The notes below the pieces were generated by a model. The model saw only the letters and a program-made list of their open reading frames with translations. It ran no database searches and had not been told where the DNA came from. 64,000 nt of DNA from Aurantimonas sp. Leaf443 (GTDB lineage: Bacteria; Pseudomonadota; Alphaproteobacteria; Rhizobiales; Rhizobiaceae): positions 2,537-66,536 of the forward strand of contig NZ_LMRD01000001.1 in assembly GCF_001425575.1 (NCBI RefSeq), read 5' to 3'. Position 1 is the first letter of the stretch, and every line of letters starts with the position of its first letter. This document shows, piece after piece, positions 7,341 to 16,919 of this stretch. A program made the translations under genes and the position numbers.

Positions 7341-8768
7341 TTAGCCCAGGCGGGCCAGAAGCCTGACGAGGGCGCGCGTCGGCCGGGCCTTCGCATAGGG
7401 AGCGAAATAGGCGGTGGCCGCACGCTTTCCAGCGTCGGCAAGGCTCGGATAGGCGGGCACGAAACCGGCGAGGTCGCCGACGTTCGCGCGCTTGGCGAGG
7501 GCAAGGCAGAAGAGCGCCGTGAGCTCGCCGGCGCCGGCCCCGACGACGCCCGCGCCCAGAAGCCGCCCGCGGCGCCCGACGACGAGCTTGACGAGCCCCT
7601 GCGTCTCGCCCTCCGTCTGCGCGCGGTCGTTCTCGGCAAAGGCGCTGGCAAGGACCGTGACGCGGTGGCCCGCGGCCTCGGCTTCCGCCTGCGTCAGCCC
7701 GGCCTGTCCGAGTTCGGGGTCGCAGAAGGTCACGGACGGGTAGGGCGCTGCCGGCAGGCGCACGGGCAGGCGGAAGAGAAGGGCGCGCACGGCAAGCCCC
7801 GCCTGATGGCCGGCCGCATGGGTGTAGGCGGCCCGGCCCGTCGCGTCGCCGATGGCCAGCACCCGGGGGTTCGTCGTGCGAAGGTCGCGCCCGACCGTGA
7901 TGCCCTTTTCCCCGTGCGCGATGCCGGCCGCTTCCAGCCCGAGACCCGCGACGCTGGCCCGCCGCCCCGCCGCCACGAGGAGATGGCTGCCGCCGACGCG
8001 ATGGGCCGCTCCGTCCGCTCCGCGCAGTTCGAGGACGGGCGCTTCCGGCGTGCCCCCCGCCCCGATCACCTCGGCTCCCTCGATGAGCCGCACGCCTTCG
8101 GCGAGGAGGCGCCGGCGCAGAACGGCGACGAGGTCCGGATCGGCGCGCGGCAGGAGGGGGCCGCGCTGGACGAGCGTCACCGCCGCGCCGAGGCGGCGGA
8201 AGCCCTGGGCCATTTCCACGCCCACCGGGCCGCCGCCGAGGACGAGGAGGTGCTCGGGCAGGAGGTCGAGATCGAACAGTGTCTCGTTGGTGAGGAAGGG
8301 CAGGGCGGCAAGGCCGGGAATGGCGGGCACGGCGGGCGCCGAGCCCGTGGCGAGGACGAAGCGGCGCGCCCGCACGAGGCGGCCGTCGACGCTCAGCGTG
8401 CGCGGATCGACGAAGCGGGCCGACCCTTCGATCACCGTGACGCCGAGCCCCTCGAAGCGCTCGCGCGAATCGTTGGGGGCGATCGCGGCGATCACGGCGC
8501 GCCAGCGCGCCTTCACCGCCGGAAAGTCCACTTCCGGCGGGGCGGCCTCGATGCCGTAGGCGCCGGCCTCGCGCACCGCCTGCGCGCGGTGGGCCGAGGC
8601 GAGCAGCGCCTTGGACGGCACGCAGCCGGTGTTGAGGCATTCCCCGCCCATCGCGCCGCGCTCCACGAGGACGGTGGAAACGCCGAAGGCGGCGGCGCCC
8701 GCCGCCGTCGAGAGGCCGGCCGCGCCCGCGCCGACGACGCAGAGATCGGGCGTCAGGATGTCGCTCAC
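7341..8768 (-). CDS. FAD-dependent pyridine nucleotide-disulfide oxidoreductase (mercuric-reductase-like)
   Basis: A 475-residue flavoprotein with FAD-binding [10 protein letters not shown] at 11-20, redox-active CLNTGC at 44-49 and a second dinucleotide-binding [12 protein letters not shown]. These are hallmarks of the lipoamide dehydrogenase/mercuric reductase group. At the C terminus, where lipoamide dehydrogenases carry the catalytic HPT...E, it reads [10 protein letters not shown], so it lacks that His-Glu pair and is unlikely to be a lipoamide dehydrogenase. It also lacks a paired C-terminal cysteine for mercury. The GTG start overlaps the stop of the upstream TVP38 gene by 4 bases (GTGA), so the two are co-translated. 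The substrate is unknown. Confidence 0.85.
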   Translation of the reverse strand: MSDILTPDLCVVGAGAAGLSTAAGAAAFGVSTVLVERGAMGGECLNTGCVPSKALLASAHRAQAVREAGAYGIEAAPPEVDFPAVKARWRAVIAAIAPNDSRERFEGLGVTVIEGSARFVDPRTLSVDGRLVRARRFVLATGSAPAVPAIPGLAALPFLTNETLFDLDLLPEHLLVLGGGPVGVEMAQGFRRLGAAVTLVQRGPLLPRADPDLVAVLRRRLLAEGVRLIEGAEVIGAGGTPEAPVLELRGADGAAHRVGGSHLLVAAGRRASVAGLGLEAAGIAHGEKGITVGRDLRTTNPRVLAIGDATGRAAYTHAAGHQAGLAVRALLFRLPVRLPAAPYPSVTFCDPELGQAGLTQAEAEAAGHRVTVLASAFAENDRAQTEGETQGLVKLVVGRRGRLLGAGVVGAGAGELTALFCLALAKRANVGDLAGFVPAYPSLADAGKRAATAYFAPYAKARPTRALVRLLARLG

Positions 8769-9568
8769 CTTGGTCCCCTTCCGCCGGGCGGCGTGCGCTT
8801 CAGCGCCGTGCGTTTCAGGACGAGACCGAGCACCGCCAGCGCCGCGAGGCCGCCGAGGGCGAGCGTCAGTTCGGGCGTGGCGAGATCGGACAGGTGGAAC
8901 GGGCCCTCGCCGGCGGTCTCGAGCGCGGCATCGAGGCCGCTGCCGAGATAGGCGTAGGCGAAGGAGCCGGGAACGATGCCGAGGCCCGTCGCCGCCACGA
9001 AGGTGGAGAGGCGGATGTCGAAGAAGGCCGGCGCGATGTTGAGCGCGACGAAGGGCAGGACGGGGGTGAGGCGCAGGACCAGGAGATAGGAGAAGGCGTC
9101 GCGCCGGAACCCGTCTGCGAAACGCTCGACGGCCGGGCCGGCGCGATGGCGCAGGAGATCGCCGAAGGCGTGCCGGGCGGCGAGGAAGAGAAGGGCGGCG
9201 CCCGCCGTCGCGGCCAGAACGGTCAGGAGCCCGCCGAAGAGCCAGCCGAACAGGAAGCCGCCGACGATCGTGCAGAGCGAGGCGGCGGGAAAGGCGAGCG
9301 CCACGAGGGCGGCATAGACGAGGAGGAAGACGAGCGCCGACAGGACGGGGCTCTCCTCCACGAGGGCGGCGAGCCTCTCCCTGCTCTCCACGAACTGCTG
9401 CGGCGACAGGTGGCCGAACAGGCCGAGCGCATAGGCGAGGGCGAGAAGGCCCAGGATCGCGGCGATGGGCAGGAAGCGCGTCCGCCGCGCGGCCGGCGCA
9501 GGGCGGTTCTGGAAAGGCGGGGGCAGGGCCGCGATGGGTCGGACCTCCTCTGGCGGGCGGGACGGCAT
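8765..9568 (-). CDS. TVP38/TMEM64 (VTT domain) family membrane protein
   Basis: A 267-residue multi-spanning inner-membrane protein. After a proline-rich cytosolic start, hydrophobic helices flank the VTT/SNARE-associated motif region [20 protein letters not shown] and a second re-entrant segment [18 protein letters not shown]. Proteins of this family are linked to lipid scrambling or membrane homeostasis, and in bacteria they are often encoded next to mercuric-reductase-like flavoproteins, as here. The reading frames overlap by 4 bases with the reductase downstream. The physiological role in bacteria is not established. Confidence 0.85.
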   Translation of the reverse strand: MPSRPPEEVRPIAALPPPFQNRPAPAARRTRFLPIAAILGLLALAYALGLFGHLSPQQFVESRERLAALVEESPVLSALVFLLVYAALVALAFPAASLCTIVGGFLFGWLFGGLLTVLAATAGAALLFLAARHAFGDLLRHRAGPAVERFADGFRRDAFSYLLVLRLTPVLPFVALNIAPAFFDIRLSTFVAATGLGIVPGSFAYAYLGSGLDAALETAGEGPFHLSDLATPELTLALGGLAALAVLGLVLKRTALKRTPPGGRGPR

Positions 9569-9991
9569 CGCCGGACCGGGAAGCCGTCCCGGTTCGACCG
9601 GATCGGCGGCATCCTGTCAAACTCGCGCGGCCCGCGCCGAACGGAAGGGGGCCGGGCGGACGCACCGTCCTTCTCACGCCGTCTTGATGGCGGCGGGAGG
9701 ACTGAGCCCGGCGAGAGGAGGGGCGCGAAGGGGCGGGGACGCATTGTCCGCGTGGTTTCCGCCCGGCATCGGGCGTTCCGGTGTCGCTCGGACCTGTCGA
9801 TCCCCACGGCGGGCCTCGGTCGCGTCCAGAGCGTGTGCGCATTGACTTTCGCCGCGGCATTTTCCTATAAGCCCCCACGACGGCGGCAGCCCCCTCGCGC
9901 GACGACAGACGGCGCGTGGCTTCGGGCCTGCCGGCAGACACCCGGTCTCGGTATTGATGGAAGGCCCGCGGGGCAAGCGCGGGAAGAAACG
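9569..9991. other. Divergent intergenic region between TVP38 and rpmH
   Basis: A 423-base gap between divergent genes. Apart from the rpmH promoter at 9842-9870 I see no supportable gene. It should also hold the promoter of the TVP38-reductase pair on the minus strand, which I could not place. Confidence 0.5.
9842..9870 (+). promoter_or_regulatory. Sigma-70-type promoter of rpmH
   Basis: TTGACT at 9842-9847 and CTATAA at 9865-9870 are separated by exactly 17 bases, matching the alphaproteobacterial housekeeping consensus closely. The start point would fall about 115 bases before the rpmH ATG, leaving a long leader, as is common for ribosomal protein operons. Confidence 0.75.
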
Positions 9992-10126
9992 ATGAAGCGC
10001 ACCTACCAGCCCTCCAAGCTCGTCCGCAAACGCCGTCACGGCTTCCGCGCCCGCATGGCGACCGTCGGCGGCCGCGCCGTCATCGCCTCGCGCCGCGCCA
10101 AGGGCCGCAAGCGCCTTTCGGCCTGA
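9992..10126 (+). CDS. rpmH: 50S ribosomal protein L34
   Basis: A 44-residue, strongly basic protein starting [20 protein letters not shown], which is the L34 signature, and ending RKRLSA. It is a structural component of the large ribosomal subunit. It is first in the conserved rpmH-rnpA-yidC cluster, 26 bases before rnpA. A GGAAG element precedes the ATG. Confidence 0.98.
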   Translation: MKRTYQPSKLVRKRRHGFRARMATVGGRAVIASRRAKGRKRLSA

Positions 10127-10152
10127 GCCCGGCGGCCCGGCCCGTCGATCCG

Positions 10153-10572
10153 ATGGCGCCGGACAAGCTGCGCAAGCGCGCCGAGTTCCTCGCCGCGCGC
10201 AAGGGCCGTCGTCTGAACGGCCCGTTTTTCTTTGTCGAGGCCCTCGAGCGCGGCGACGGCGCCGCGCCCCGGATCGGCCTGACGATCACCAAGAAGGTCG
10301 GCGGCGCCGTGGAGCGCAACCGCATCCGGCGCCGGCTGCGCGAGGCGATCCGCCTCGGCGCGCAGGCTGACATGGCGCCCGGCTTCGACTATGTGGTCGT
10401 GGCCCGGCGCGAGCTTCTCGGCCTTCCTTTCGAGGCCCTGAAGGACGAGCTGTCGCGACGCTTCGCCCGCACGGGCAAGGATGCCCCTTCCGCCCGCAGC
10501 GCCCGCCCCGACGACCGGGCCAGGAGCGTGGGCGAGGGCGGTCCGCACCAGGACAAGCGGCGTCGGTCCTGA
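10153..10572 (+). CDS. rnpA: Ribonuclease P protein component
   Basis: A 139-residue basic protein that assists the catalytic RNA of RNase P in trimming the 5' leaders of tRNA precursors. The RNR signature region is clear (GGAVERNRIRRRLREAIR at about 50-67), as is the N-terminal LRKRAEFLAARKG. The C-terminal tail beyond residue 115 is polar and lower-complexity, longer than in E. coli (119 residues), as is common in alphaproteobacteria. It lies between rpmH and yidC, in the standard order. Confidence 0.95.
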   Translation: MAPDKLRKRAEFLAARKGRRLNGPFFFVEALERGDGAAPRIGLTITKKVGGAVERNRIRRRLREAIRLGAQADMAPGFDYVVVARRELLGLPFEALKDELSRRFARTGKDAPSARSARPDDRARSVGEGGPHQDKRRRS

Positions 10573-10591
10573 CGCCCATCGAGGTCTAGGC

Positions 10592-12406
10592 ATGGAAAAG
10601 AACCGCAATTTCCTGATCGCCATGGCGCTTTCCATCGCCGTGCTGGTCGGATGGCAGTTCCTCGTCGTCGGTCCGCGCATGGAGGCCCAGCGCATCGCGT
10701 CCGAGAATGCGGCGGCCACGGCGACGCCCGGTTCGCTGCAGACGCCGCAGACCCCCGCCGGCACCGCGCAGGAGACGATCGCCGCGCCCGCCGGCCGCGA
10801 GAGCGTCGTCCCCTCGGAAGGGGCGGCGAGCCCCGCCGCGCCGGCGAACCGCGAGGCGGCGCTCTCCACGAGCCCGCGCGTCGCCATCGACACGCCCGCC
10901 TTGTCGGGCTCGATCAACCTCGTGGGCGCGCGCCTCGACGATCTGCGCCTCAAGGGCTACCACGAGACCGTCGACGACAGTTCGCCGACCATCGTCCTTC
11001 TGTCGCCGCAGTCCATGCAGGACGGCTATTTCGCCGAGTTCGGCTATGCCGGCCAGAACGCCGGCACGCTGCCCGGCCCGCAGACGCAGTGGCAGGTCGA
11101 AGGCGGCGCGGCGACGCTGACGCCCGCGACGCCCGTGACGCTGACGACGACGAACGGCGCGGGCGTGACCTTCACCCGCAGGATCTCCGTCGACGACCGC
11201 TTCATGTTCACGGTCGAGGACACGGTCGCCAATGCCGGCGCCACGCCCGTCACGCTCTCGCCCTATGGCCGCGTCGTGCGCTTCTCCAAGCCGCAGATCG
11301 CCTCGACCTACGTTCTCTTCGAGGGTCTTCTCGGCGTCTTCGGCGAGGAAGGCCTGTCCGAGGTCAAATATGCCACGATCGAGGATGACGGCCGCGTCGT
11401 GCAGCCGAAGGTCTCTTCGGGCTGGCTCGGCATCACCGACAAGTACTGGGCGACCGCGCTCGTCCCCGAGACGGCCCGGCCCTTCCAGTCCACCTTCTCC
11501 TACGCCGCGACCGGCCGCTCCTATTACCAAACGGACTATCTCTCCGATCCGGTGACGATCGAGCCCGGCGCCAGCGTGACGACGAGCGCGCGCACCTTCG
11601 CCGGCGCCAAGGTCGTCGACACGATCGACGACTACGAGGAGAGCCTCGGCATCCAGCAGTTCGGGCAGCTGATCGACTGGGGCTGGTTCTACCTCATCAC
11701 CCGCCCGATGTTCCACGCGCTCGACTTCCTCTATCGCGTCGTCGGCAATTTCGGCGTGGCCATCCTCATCGTCACCGTCGTCCTGAAGCTGTTCTTCTTC
11801 CCGCTCGCCAATCTCTCCTACAAGTCCATGGCGCGGATGAAGACGATCCAGCCCAAGGTGATGGAGCTGCGCGAGCGCTACAAGGACGACCGCACGAAGC
11901 AGCAGCAGGAGATGATGCGGATCTACAAGGAGGAGAAGATCAACCCGGCCGCCGGCTGCTGGCCGATCCTCCTGCAGATTCCCGTCTTCTTCGCGCTCTA
12001 CAAGGTGCTCTACATCACCATCGAGATGCGGCACGCGCCCTTCTTCGGCTGGATCCAGGATCTGGCGGCGCCCGATCCGACGAGCGTCTTCAACCTCTTC
12101 GGGCTCGTCCCCGTCACCCTGCCGCATCTTCTCATGGTCGGCGCCTGGCCGATCCTGATGGGCATCACGATGTTCGTGCAGATGCGCCTCAACCCGACGC
12201 CGCCGGACCCGGCGCAGCAGATGATCTTCAACTGGATGCCCGTGATCTTCACCTTCATGCTGGCCTCCTTCCCCGCCGGCCTCGTCATCTACTGGACGTG
12301 GAACAACTTCCTCTCGATCATCCAGCAGTCGGTGATCATGAAGCGGCACGGGGCGAAGATCGAACTGTTCGACAGCTTCCGGCGCAAGAAATCGCCGCAG
12401 ACCTGA
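10592..12406 (+). CDS. yidC: Membrane protein insertase YidC
   Basis: A 604-residue Oxa1-family insertase that places proteins in the inner membrane, alone or with SecYEG. An N-terminal helix ([21 protein letters not shown]) is followed by a large periplasmic P1 domain to about residue 355. The conserved core has five helices, including the stretch [19 protein letters not shown] and the cytosolic loop [20 protein letters not shown]. The ATG at 10592 was chosen over an upstream in-frame start because family proteins begin M..N(R/K)N. No yidD lies between rnpA and yidC. A strong terminator follows at 12441. Confidence 0.97.
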   Translation: MEKNRNFLIAMALSIAVLVGWQFLVVGPRMEAQRIASENAAATATPGSLQTPQTPAGTAQETIAAPAGRESVVPSEGAASPAAPANREAALSTSPRVAIDTPALSGSINLVGARLDDLRLKGYHETVDDSSPTIVLLSPQSMQDGYFAEFGYAGQNAGTLPGPQTQWQVEGGAATLTPATPVTLTTTNGAGVTFTRRISVDDRFMFTVEDTVANAGATPVTLSPYGRVVRFSKPQIASTYVLFEGLLGVFGEEGLSEVKYATIEDDGRVVQPKVSSGWLGITDKYWATALVPETARPFQSTFSYAATGRSYYQTDYLSDPVTIEPGASVTTSARTFAGAKVVDTIDDYEESLGIQQFGQLIDWGWFYLITRPMFHALDFLYRVVGNFGVAILIVTVVLKLFFFPLANLSYKSMARMKTIQPKVMELRERYKDDRTKQQQEMMRIYKEEKINPAAGCWPILLQIPVFFALYKVLYITIEMRHAPFFGWIQDLAAPDPTSVFNLFGLVPVTLPHLLMVGAWPILMGITMFVQMRLNPTPPDPAQQMIFNWMPVIFTFMLASFPAGLVIYWTWNNFLSIIQQSVIMKRHGAKIELFDSFRRKKSPQT

Positions 12407-12440
12407 CGGGGCGCATCCGCCCCCGCAGACCCGACCGTCC

Positions 12441-12477
12441 GGCGCCCGCGACCTGTCGCGGGCGCCTTCCTGTTTCG
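12441..12477 (+). terminator. Rho-independent terminator after yidC
   Basis: GGCGCCCGCGA at 12441-12451 and TCGCGGGCGCC at 12456-12466 form a perfect 11-bp stem with a 4-base loop, followed by ttcctgttt. It should end the rpmH-rnpA-yidC transcript before the acetyltransferase gene. Confidence 0.8.
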
Positions 12478-12492
12478 AAGGAGGATCGCGAG

Positions 12493-13134
12493 ATGGCGAC
12501 CGGTCCCGATCCCAACGATCCCCATCCGGTGCCGGGCCACGAGCGCGTCGCCTTCCTGAAGGCCTTCGTCTGCCATCCCCTCATCGAGATCGGCGACTAC
12601 ACCTATTACGACGATCCCGACGGCGCGGCGGCGTTCGCGACGCGAAACGTCACCCATCACTACGACTTCATCGGCGACCGTCTCGTCATCGGCCGTTTCT
12701 GCGCGCTCGCCCGCGGCGTGCGCTTCGTCATGAACGGGGCCAACCACGCCATGACGGGCTTCTCCACCTACCCGTTCAACATCTTCGGGCAGGGCTGGGA
12801 GGAGGGGTTCGACTTCGCCACGATCACGGCCGGGCTGAAGGGCGATACGCGCGTCGGCAACGACGTGTGGATCGGCGAGGACGCGCTGGTGCTGCCGGGC
12901 GTGACGATCGGCGACGGGGCCATCGTCGCCGCGCGCGCCGTGGTCTCGCGCGACGTGCCGCCCTACGCGATCGTCGCCGGCAATCCCGCGCGCGTGGTGC
13001 GCCGGCGCTTCGACGAGGCGACGGTCGCCCGGCTTCTCGCCGTCGCCTGGTGGAACTGGCCGCGCGAGACGATCACCCGCAATCTCGGCGCCATCCGGTC
13101 GTCCGACCTGACCCTTCTGGAGGCCGCGCGATGA
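12493..13134 (+). CDS. Vat/CatB-type xenobiotic O-acetyltransferase
   Basis: A 213-residue hexapeptide-repeat (left-handed beta-helix) acetyltransferase. The active-site region with [14 protein letters not shown], around residues 78-91, matches the catalytic histidine segment of streptogramin and chloramphenicol acetyltransferases. The C-terminal coil has repeats such as [30 protein letters not shown] (residues about 120-149). Chromosomal members occur widely and need not give resistance. AAGGAGG a few bases upstream supports the ATG at 12493. The stop overlaps the engB start (ATGA), so the two are translationally coupled; this is an unusual partner for engB. Confidence 0.85.
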   Translation: MATGPDPNDPHPVPGHERVAFLKAFVCHPLIEIGDYTYYDDPDGAAAFATRNVTHHYDFIGDRLVIGRFCALARGVRFVMNGANHAMTGFSTYPFNIFGQGWEEGFDFATITAGLKGDTRVGNDVWIGEDALVLPGVTIGDGAIVAARAVVSRDVPPYAIVAGNPARVVRRRFDEATVARLLAVAWWNWPRETITRNLGAIRSSDLTLLEAAR

Positions 13135-13835
13135 GCGAGACCGACGCCACCAAGACCGCGGCCGATGCCGCGCCCGCCGATCCCGAGGCCGTGGAGCGCG
13201 ACCGGCGCTTCTTCGCCAAGCCCTGGGTCTTCATCCGCGGCGTGCCCGCCATGAAGTTCCTGCCGCCCGAGGGGCCGCCGGAAATCGCCTTCGCCGGGCG
13301 CTCCAATGTCGGCAAGTCCTCGCTCATCAACGCGCTTCTCGGCCAGAAGGGCCTGGCGCGCACCTCCAACACGCCGGGGCGCACGCAGGAGCTCAACTTC
13401 TTCGTGCCGGACGGCTTCGCCGGTGACGCGGCGGACCTGCCGCCCATCGCCATCGTCGACATGCCCGGCTACGGCTATGCCAAGGCGCCCAAGGAGCAGG
13501 TGGACGACTGGACGAAGCTCGTCTTCTCCTACCTGCGCGGCCGGGCGAGCCTGAAGCGCGTCTTCGTGCTCATCGATTCGCGCCACGGCATCAAGAAGAA
13601 CGACGAGGACGTGCTGACGCTGCTCGATCGGGCCGCCGTCTCCTACCAGATCGTCCTGACGAAGACCGACAAGATCAAGGCGCAGGCCGTGCCCAAGCTC
13701 CTCGAAGCGACGCAGAAGGCGATCGCCCGGCGCCCGGCCGCCTTCCCGCGCCTCGTCGCCACCTCGTCGGAGGAGGGTGTCGGGCTCGACGACCTGCGCT
13801 CGGAGATCCTGTTCTTCGCCGAGCGGCGCGACTGA
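13131..13835 (+). CDS. engB: Ribosome biogenesis GTPase EngB (YihA/YsxC)
   Basis: A 234-residue TRAFAC GTPase needed for large-subunit assembly. It has G1 GRSNVGKSS, the switch region [12 protein letters not shown]3 DMPGYGYA and G4 TKTDK. An N-terminal extension of about 45 residues rich in Ala and Asp precedes the core. The gene commonly follows yidC in alphaproteobacteria; here an acetyltransferase gene is inserted between them, and their reading frames overlap by 4 bases. Confidence 0.95.
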   Translation: MSETDATKTAADAAPADPEAVERDRRFFAKPWVFIRGVPAMKFLPPEGPPEIAFAGRSNVGKSSLINALLGQKGLARTSNTPGRTQELNFFVPDGFAGDAADLPPIAIVDMPGYGYAKAPKEQVDDWTKLVFSYLRGRASLKRVFVLIDSRHGIKKNDEDVLTLLDRAAVSYQIVLTKTDKIKAQAVPKLLEATQKAIARRPAAFPRLVATSSEEGVGLDDLRSEILFFAERRD

Positions 13836-13841
13836 CGACCC

Positions 13842-14303
13842 TCAGCCCTTGCCTTGCGGCAGGAGCTTGGCGCGGATCTGCGTCTCGATGCGGCCGCGCA
13901 GGTCGCGATAGGCTTCGAGGATCTGGTCGCGGCTGCCGGTGGCGACGGACGGGTCGGGCATCGGCCAGAACTCGACGGCGACGGACTGCGCGCCCGTCGC
14001 GTCCAGCGCCACGTGATGGGCCTCCGGCGCCATGGTCACGATGAGGTCGAAATAGCTGTCCTCGAGATCCTCGAAGCGCTGCGGGCGGCGCTGTCCGAGG
14101 TCGAGCCCCTTCTCGGCGAGGACCGCGTCCACGAACGGGTCGCGCTCGCCCTTCTTCACGCCCGCCGAGGCGACGTAGACGGATGGCGGCAGGAGCGAAC
14201 GGGCGATCACCTCGGCCATCGGCGAGCGGATGGCGTTCATCCCGCAGACGAAGAGCACGGAGGAGACGCGCGGCGGCGCCGGGCCGTCGTCCGCCCCGCT
14301 CAT
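13842..14303 (-). CDS. Low-molecular-weight phosphatase family protein
   Basis: A 153-residue protein with the P-loop VCGMNAIRSPMAE (CX5RS), the hallmark of low-molecular-weight tyrosine phosphatases and arsenate-reductase relatives, and a late MPDPS segment that supplies the general-acid aspartate. The second P-loop cysteine of canonical LMW phosphatases is isoleucine here. It is the last gene of a conserved alphaproteobacterial run DUF2948-hisD-UPF0262-phosphatase. It is convergent with engB, only 6 bases apart. The substrate is unknown. Confidence 0.85.
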   Translation of the reverse strand: MSGADDGPAPPRVSSVLFVCGMNAIRSPMAEVIARSLLPPSVYVASAGVKKGERDPFVDAVLAEKGLDLGQRRPQRFEDLEDSYFDLIVTMAPEAHHVALDATGAQSVAVEFWPMPDPSVATGSRDQILEAYRDLRGRIETQIRAKLLPQGKG

Positions 14304-14382
14304 CGCGCGGCGCTCCCCGGCGCCCGCGGCGCTCGCCCGGTCTTCACGACGAAGGGGGAGGGCGGGACCAAGGCCGTGCCTC

Positions 14383-14868
14383 TCAACTGCGCCAGTGCAG
14401 CACGCAGATCAGCGTGAACAGGCGGCGGGCCGTGTCGAGATCCACTCCGATCTTGCCCTTCAGGCGGTCCATCAGCGTCTGCGACCCGTCATTGTGGATG
14501 CCGCGCCGCCCCATGTCGATCGCCTCGATCTGGCTCGGCGTCGCCGAGCGGATCGCCTCGTAATAGCTGTCGCAGATGAGGAAATAGTCCTTGATGACGC
14601 GCCGGAAGGGCGTCAGCGACAGGATATGGGTGACGACGGGCGCACCGGCCGCATCTCGGATGTCGAAGACGAGGCGCTTGTCGGCGAGCGACAGGCGCAG
14701 CTTGAACTCGGCCCCTTCCGGCGCGCCGGCCGGATCGAAGCGGTTCTCCTCGATGAGGTCGAAGATGGCGACGGCCCGCTCGTGCTCGATATCGGGCGTG
14801 GCCCGGCCGATCGTCTCGTCGAGCTCGACCTCGATCAGCTTGCCGTGGGGGCGGGGCGTATCTTGCAT
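14383..14868 (-). CDS. UPF0262 family protein
   Basis: A 161-residue protein recognisable from the N-terminal [20 protein letters not shown] and the central [14 protein letters not shown] segment. The family is nearly confined to alphaproteobacteria and has no assigned function. It starts 6 bases downstream of the hisD stop, so it belongs to the same operon. No signal peptide or membrane segment is visible. Confidence 0.85.
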   Translation of the reverse strand: MQDTPRPHGKLIEVELDETIGRATPDIEHERAVAIFDLIEENRFDPAGAPEGAEFKLRLSLADKRLVFDIRDAAGAPVVTHILSLTPFRRVIKDYFLICDSYYEAIRSATPSQIEAIDMGRRGIHNDGSQTLMDRLKGKIGVDLDTARRLFTLICVLHWRS

Positions 14869-14874
14869 GTCGCC

Positions 14875-16167
14875 TCAGAGGTTCAGGCGGATGGCGACGG
14901 AGCGCGCATGCCCGTCGAGGCCCTCGACGCGGGCCAGTTCGATGGCCGCCGGCCCGAGGGCGCGCAGCTGCTCGGGCCCGAGCTTGAGGATCGACGTGCG
15001 CTTGACGAAGTCGAGCACCGAGAGGCCGGAGGAGAAGCGCGCCGAGCGCGCCGTCGGCAGGACGTGGTTCGAGCCGCCGACATAGTCGCCGACGACTTCG
15101 GGCGTGTGCCGGCCGAGGAAGACGGCGCCCGCGTTGCGGATCCGCGCGAAGAGCGGCTCGGGATCCTCGACGGCCAGTTCCAGATGCTCGGGCGCGATGC
15201 GGTCGCAGAGCGCCGGCGCCTCGTTAAGCGAAGCGAGGAGGACGATCGCGCCGTGGTCGCGCCAGGAGGTGCGGGCCGTGTCGCCGCGCGAGAGCGTGGC
15301 GAGCTGGCGCTCGACCGCCGCTTCCACCGCGTCCGCGAGCCCCGCGTCGTCGGTCATCAGGATCGACTGCGCCGCCGCGTCGTGCTCGGCCTGCGCCAGG
15401 AGGTCGGCCGCGAGCCAGTCGGGGTCGTTCGCTCCGTCGGCGATCACCAGGACCTCGGAGGGGCCGGCCACCATGTCGATTCCCACCGTGCCGAAGACCT
15501 GGCGCTTGGCGGCCGCCACATAGGCGTTGCCGGGCCCGACGATCTTGGCGACCGGCGCGATGCCGGCCGTGCCGTAGGCGAAGGCGGCGATCGCCTGCGC
15601 GCCGCCGACGCGGTAGATCTCGGTGATGCCGCAGACCTTGGCGGCGGCGAGCACCAGCGGGTTCAGCGCGCCGCGCATGGCCGGCACCGTCATGGCGATG
15701 CGCGAGACGCCCGCGACTCTGGCGGGAATCGCATTCATCAGGACCGAGGATGGATAGCTCGCCTGCCCGCCCGGAACGTAGAGCCCGACCGATTCCACCG
15801 CCGTCCAGCGGCTGCCGAGCTCGACGCCGATCGCGTCCTCGTAGCGCTCGTCCTTCGGGCGCTGGCGTTCGTGGTGGCGGGTGATGCGCTCGTGGGCGAG
15901 TTCCAGCGCCTCCAGCGTCCGCGGGGCGGTCGCCGCATGGGCGGCGTCGATCTCGTCCTGCCCGATCGCCAGTGTCTGCGGCGTCAGGTCCAGCGCGTCG
16001 AAGCGGGCGGTCAGCTCGATCAGCGCCGCGTCGCCACGCTCGCGCACGTCGGCGACGATGCGGCGCACCACGGCCTCGACATCGGCCGAGACCTCGCGCT
16101 TGGCCCCGAGGAGCGCCCGGAAGCGCGTTTCGAAATCGGCATCGCCGCTGTTCAGCCTGACCGGCAC
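14875..16167 (-). CDS. hisD: Histidinol dehydrogenase
   Basis: A 430-residue NAD-dependent, zinc-binding enzyme for the last two oxidations of histidine synthesis (L-histidinol to L-histidine). Signature stretches are GLYVPGGQASYPSSVLMNAIP, GPGNAYVAAAKRQVFG, AGPSEVLVIAD and IAPEHLEL. The GTG at 16167 gives the normal length; GGAG lies about 11 bases upstream. It follows the DUF2948 gene by 53 bases and precedes UPF0262 by 6, the usual alphaproteobacterial arrangement. Confidence 0.96.
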   Translation of the reverse strand: MPVRLNSGDADFETRFRALLGAKREVSADVEAVVRRIVADVRERGDAALIELTARFDALDLTPQTLAIGQDEIDAAHAATAPRTLEALELAHERITRHHERQRPKDERYEDAIGVELGSRWTAVESVGLYVPGGQASYPSSVLMNAIPARVAGVSRIAMTVPAMRGALNPLVLAAAKVCGITEIYRVGGAQAIAAFAYGTAGIAPVAKIVGPGNAYVAAAKRQVFGTVGIDMVAGPSEVLVIADGANDPDWLAADLLAQAEHDAAAQSILMTDDAGLADAVEAAVERQLATLSRGDTARTSWRDHGAIVLLASLNEAPALCDRIAPEHLELAVEDPEPLFARIRNAGAVFLGRHTPEVVGDYVGGSNHVLPTARSARFSSGLSVLDFVKRTSILKLGPEQLRALGPAAIELARVEGLDGHARSVAIRLNL

Positions 16168-16220
16168 GGGTGGGAACTGCTCCTTGCGAGAATGGTCCGC
16201 GCCGCGCTCGGGCGGGCGCC

Positions 16221-16691
16221 TCAGGACGCCAGGTCGGCCCGCTCGTGGTCGGGCCGGGCCGTGGTGCTCCAGGCGCCGCCGAGATCCGACAGCTGGGCCT
16301 CGATGACTTCGACGTCGAGCCTTATCGCGGCACCGCCCGCGAAGACAAGCTCGATCGCGCCCGACGGCGCCTCGCCGGCCGTGAAGCGGATCGCGAGCAG
16401 GACGAGCACCTCGTCGGGCGCTCCGGAGACGCCGATGCGCTTGACGCCCGTCACCCGGTCGAAATGCAGCGCCGCCAGCCGCCGCTCGTACTGCGCCTTG
16501 CTGAACAGGCGGAACTTGGAGACGCCGGCCGCCGTCTCCCAGACGAAGCGGTTCATCTCCAGCACGAACTGCCCCCGCCGCGCGTCGAAGCGGCATTGCG
16601 CGGGCTTGACCACCGCGTCCTGGCAATGGGCCGACAGGATCGCGAGATCGTCCTCGTCGACGGCGAGAAGACGTAGGTGATCCGTCGGCAT
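16221..16691 (-). CDS. DUF2948 family protein
   Basis: A 156-residue cytosolic protein with the conserved start LRLLAVDEDDLAILSAHCQDA and a later RRLAALHFDRVTGVKR segment. The family is a constant upstream neighbour of hisD in alphaproteobacteria and has no known activity. No membrane or signal segment is present. It is the first gene of the DUF2948-hisD-UPF0262-phosphatase operon. Confidence 0.85.
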   Translation of the reverse strand: MPTDHLRLLAVDEDDLAILSAHCQDAVVKPAQCRFDARRGQFVLEMNRFVWETAAGVSKFRLFSKAQYERRLAALHFDRVTGVKRIGVSGAPDEVLVLLAIRFTAGEAPSGAIELVFAGGAAIRLDVEVIEAQLSDLGGAWSTTARPDHERADLAS

Positions 16692-16735
16692 GTCGGCTGT
16701 TCCTCGAACGATCAGGGTGGGCCAGAGATAAGGCG

Positions 16736-16762
16736 CCGCCCGCCCGGCGCAATGGCGGGCGG
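16736..16762 (-). terminator. GC-rich stem-loop between diguanylate cyclase and DUF2948 genes
   Basis: CCGCCCGCC at 16736-16744 pairs perfectly with GGCGGGCGG at 16754-16762 over a 9-base loop. It lies in the 228-base gap downstream of the diguanylate cyclase stop. There is no T-run after it, so termination is only a possibility. Confidence 0.35.
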
Positions 16763-16919
16763 GGCGGGGACGGGCGGTGATGCGCCGGCGGGATCGAAGG
16801 CGCGGTCCCGAAGGCGGACGCGGCGGGGCGGCAGTTCGTCTTCACCGCAGCGCATCGCCTCCCTCGGTCCCGCGGGGACGCTCGGCACCCCATGCGCCGC
16901 CGCGCGGCGCCCGGAGACG

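Noticed and set aside
7341-8768. Annotation of the flavoprotein as dihydrolipoamide dehydrogenase or as mercuric reductase
   Set aside because: The C-terminal HPT...E dyad needed for the first and the C-terminal mercury-binding cysteines of the second are both absent; only the general family is supported.
12493-13134. Calling the Vat/CatB-type protein an antibiotic-resistance gene
   Set aside because: Many chromosomal relatives share the fold and the active-site histidine without giving resistance, and no mobile context is present here.
14230-16680. An 816-codon plus-strand frame over UPF0262, hisD and DUF2948
   Set aside because: It is antisense to three well-supported genes with clear motifs, and the translated text has no recognisable domain.
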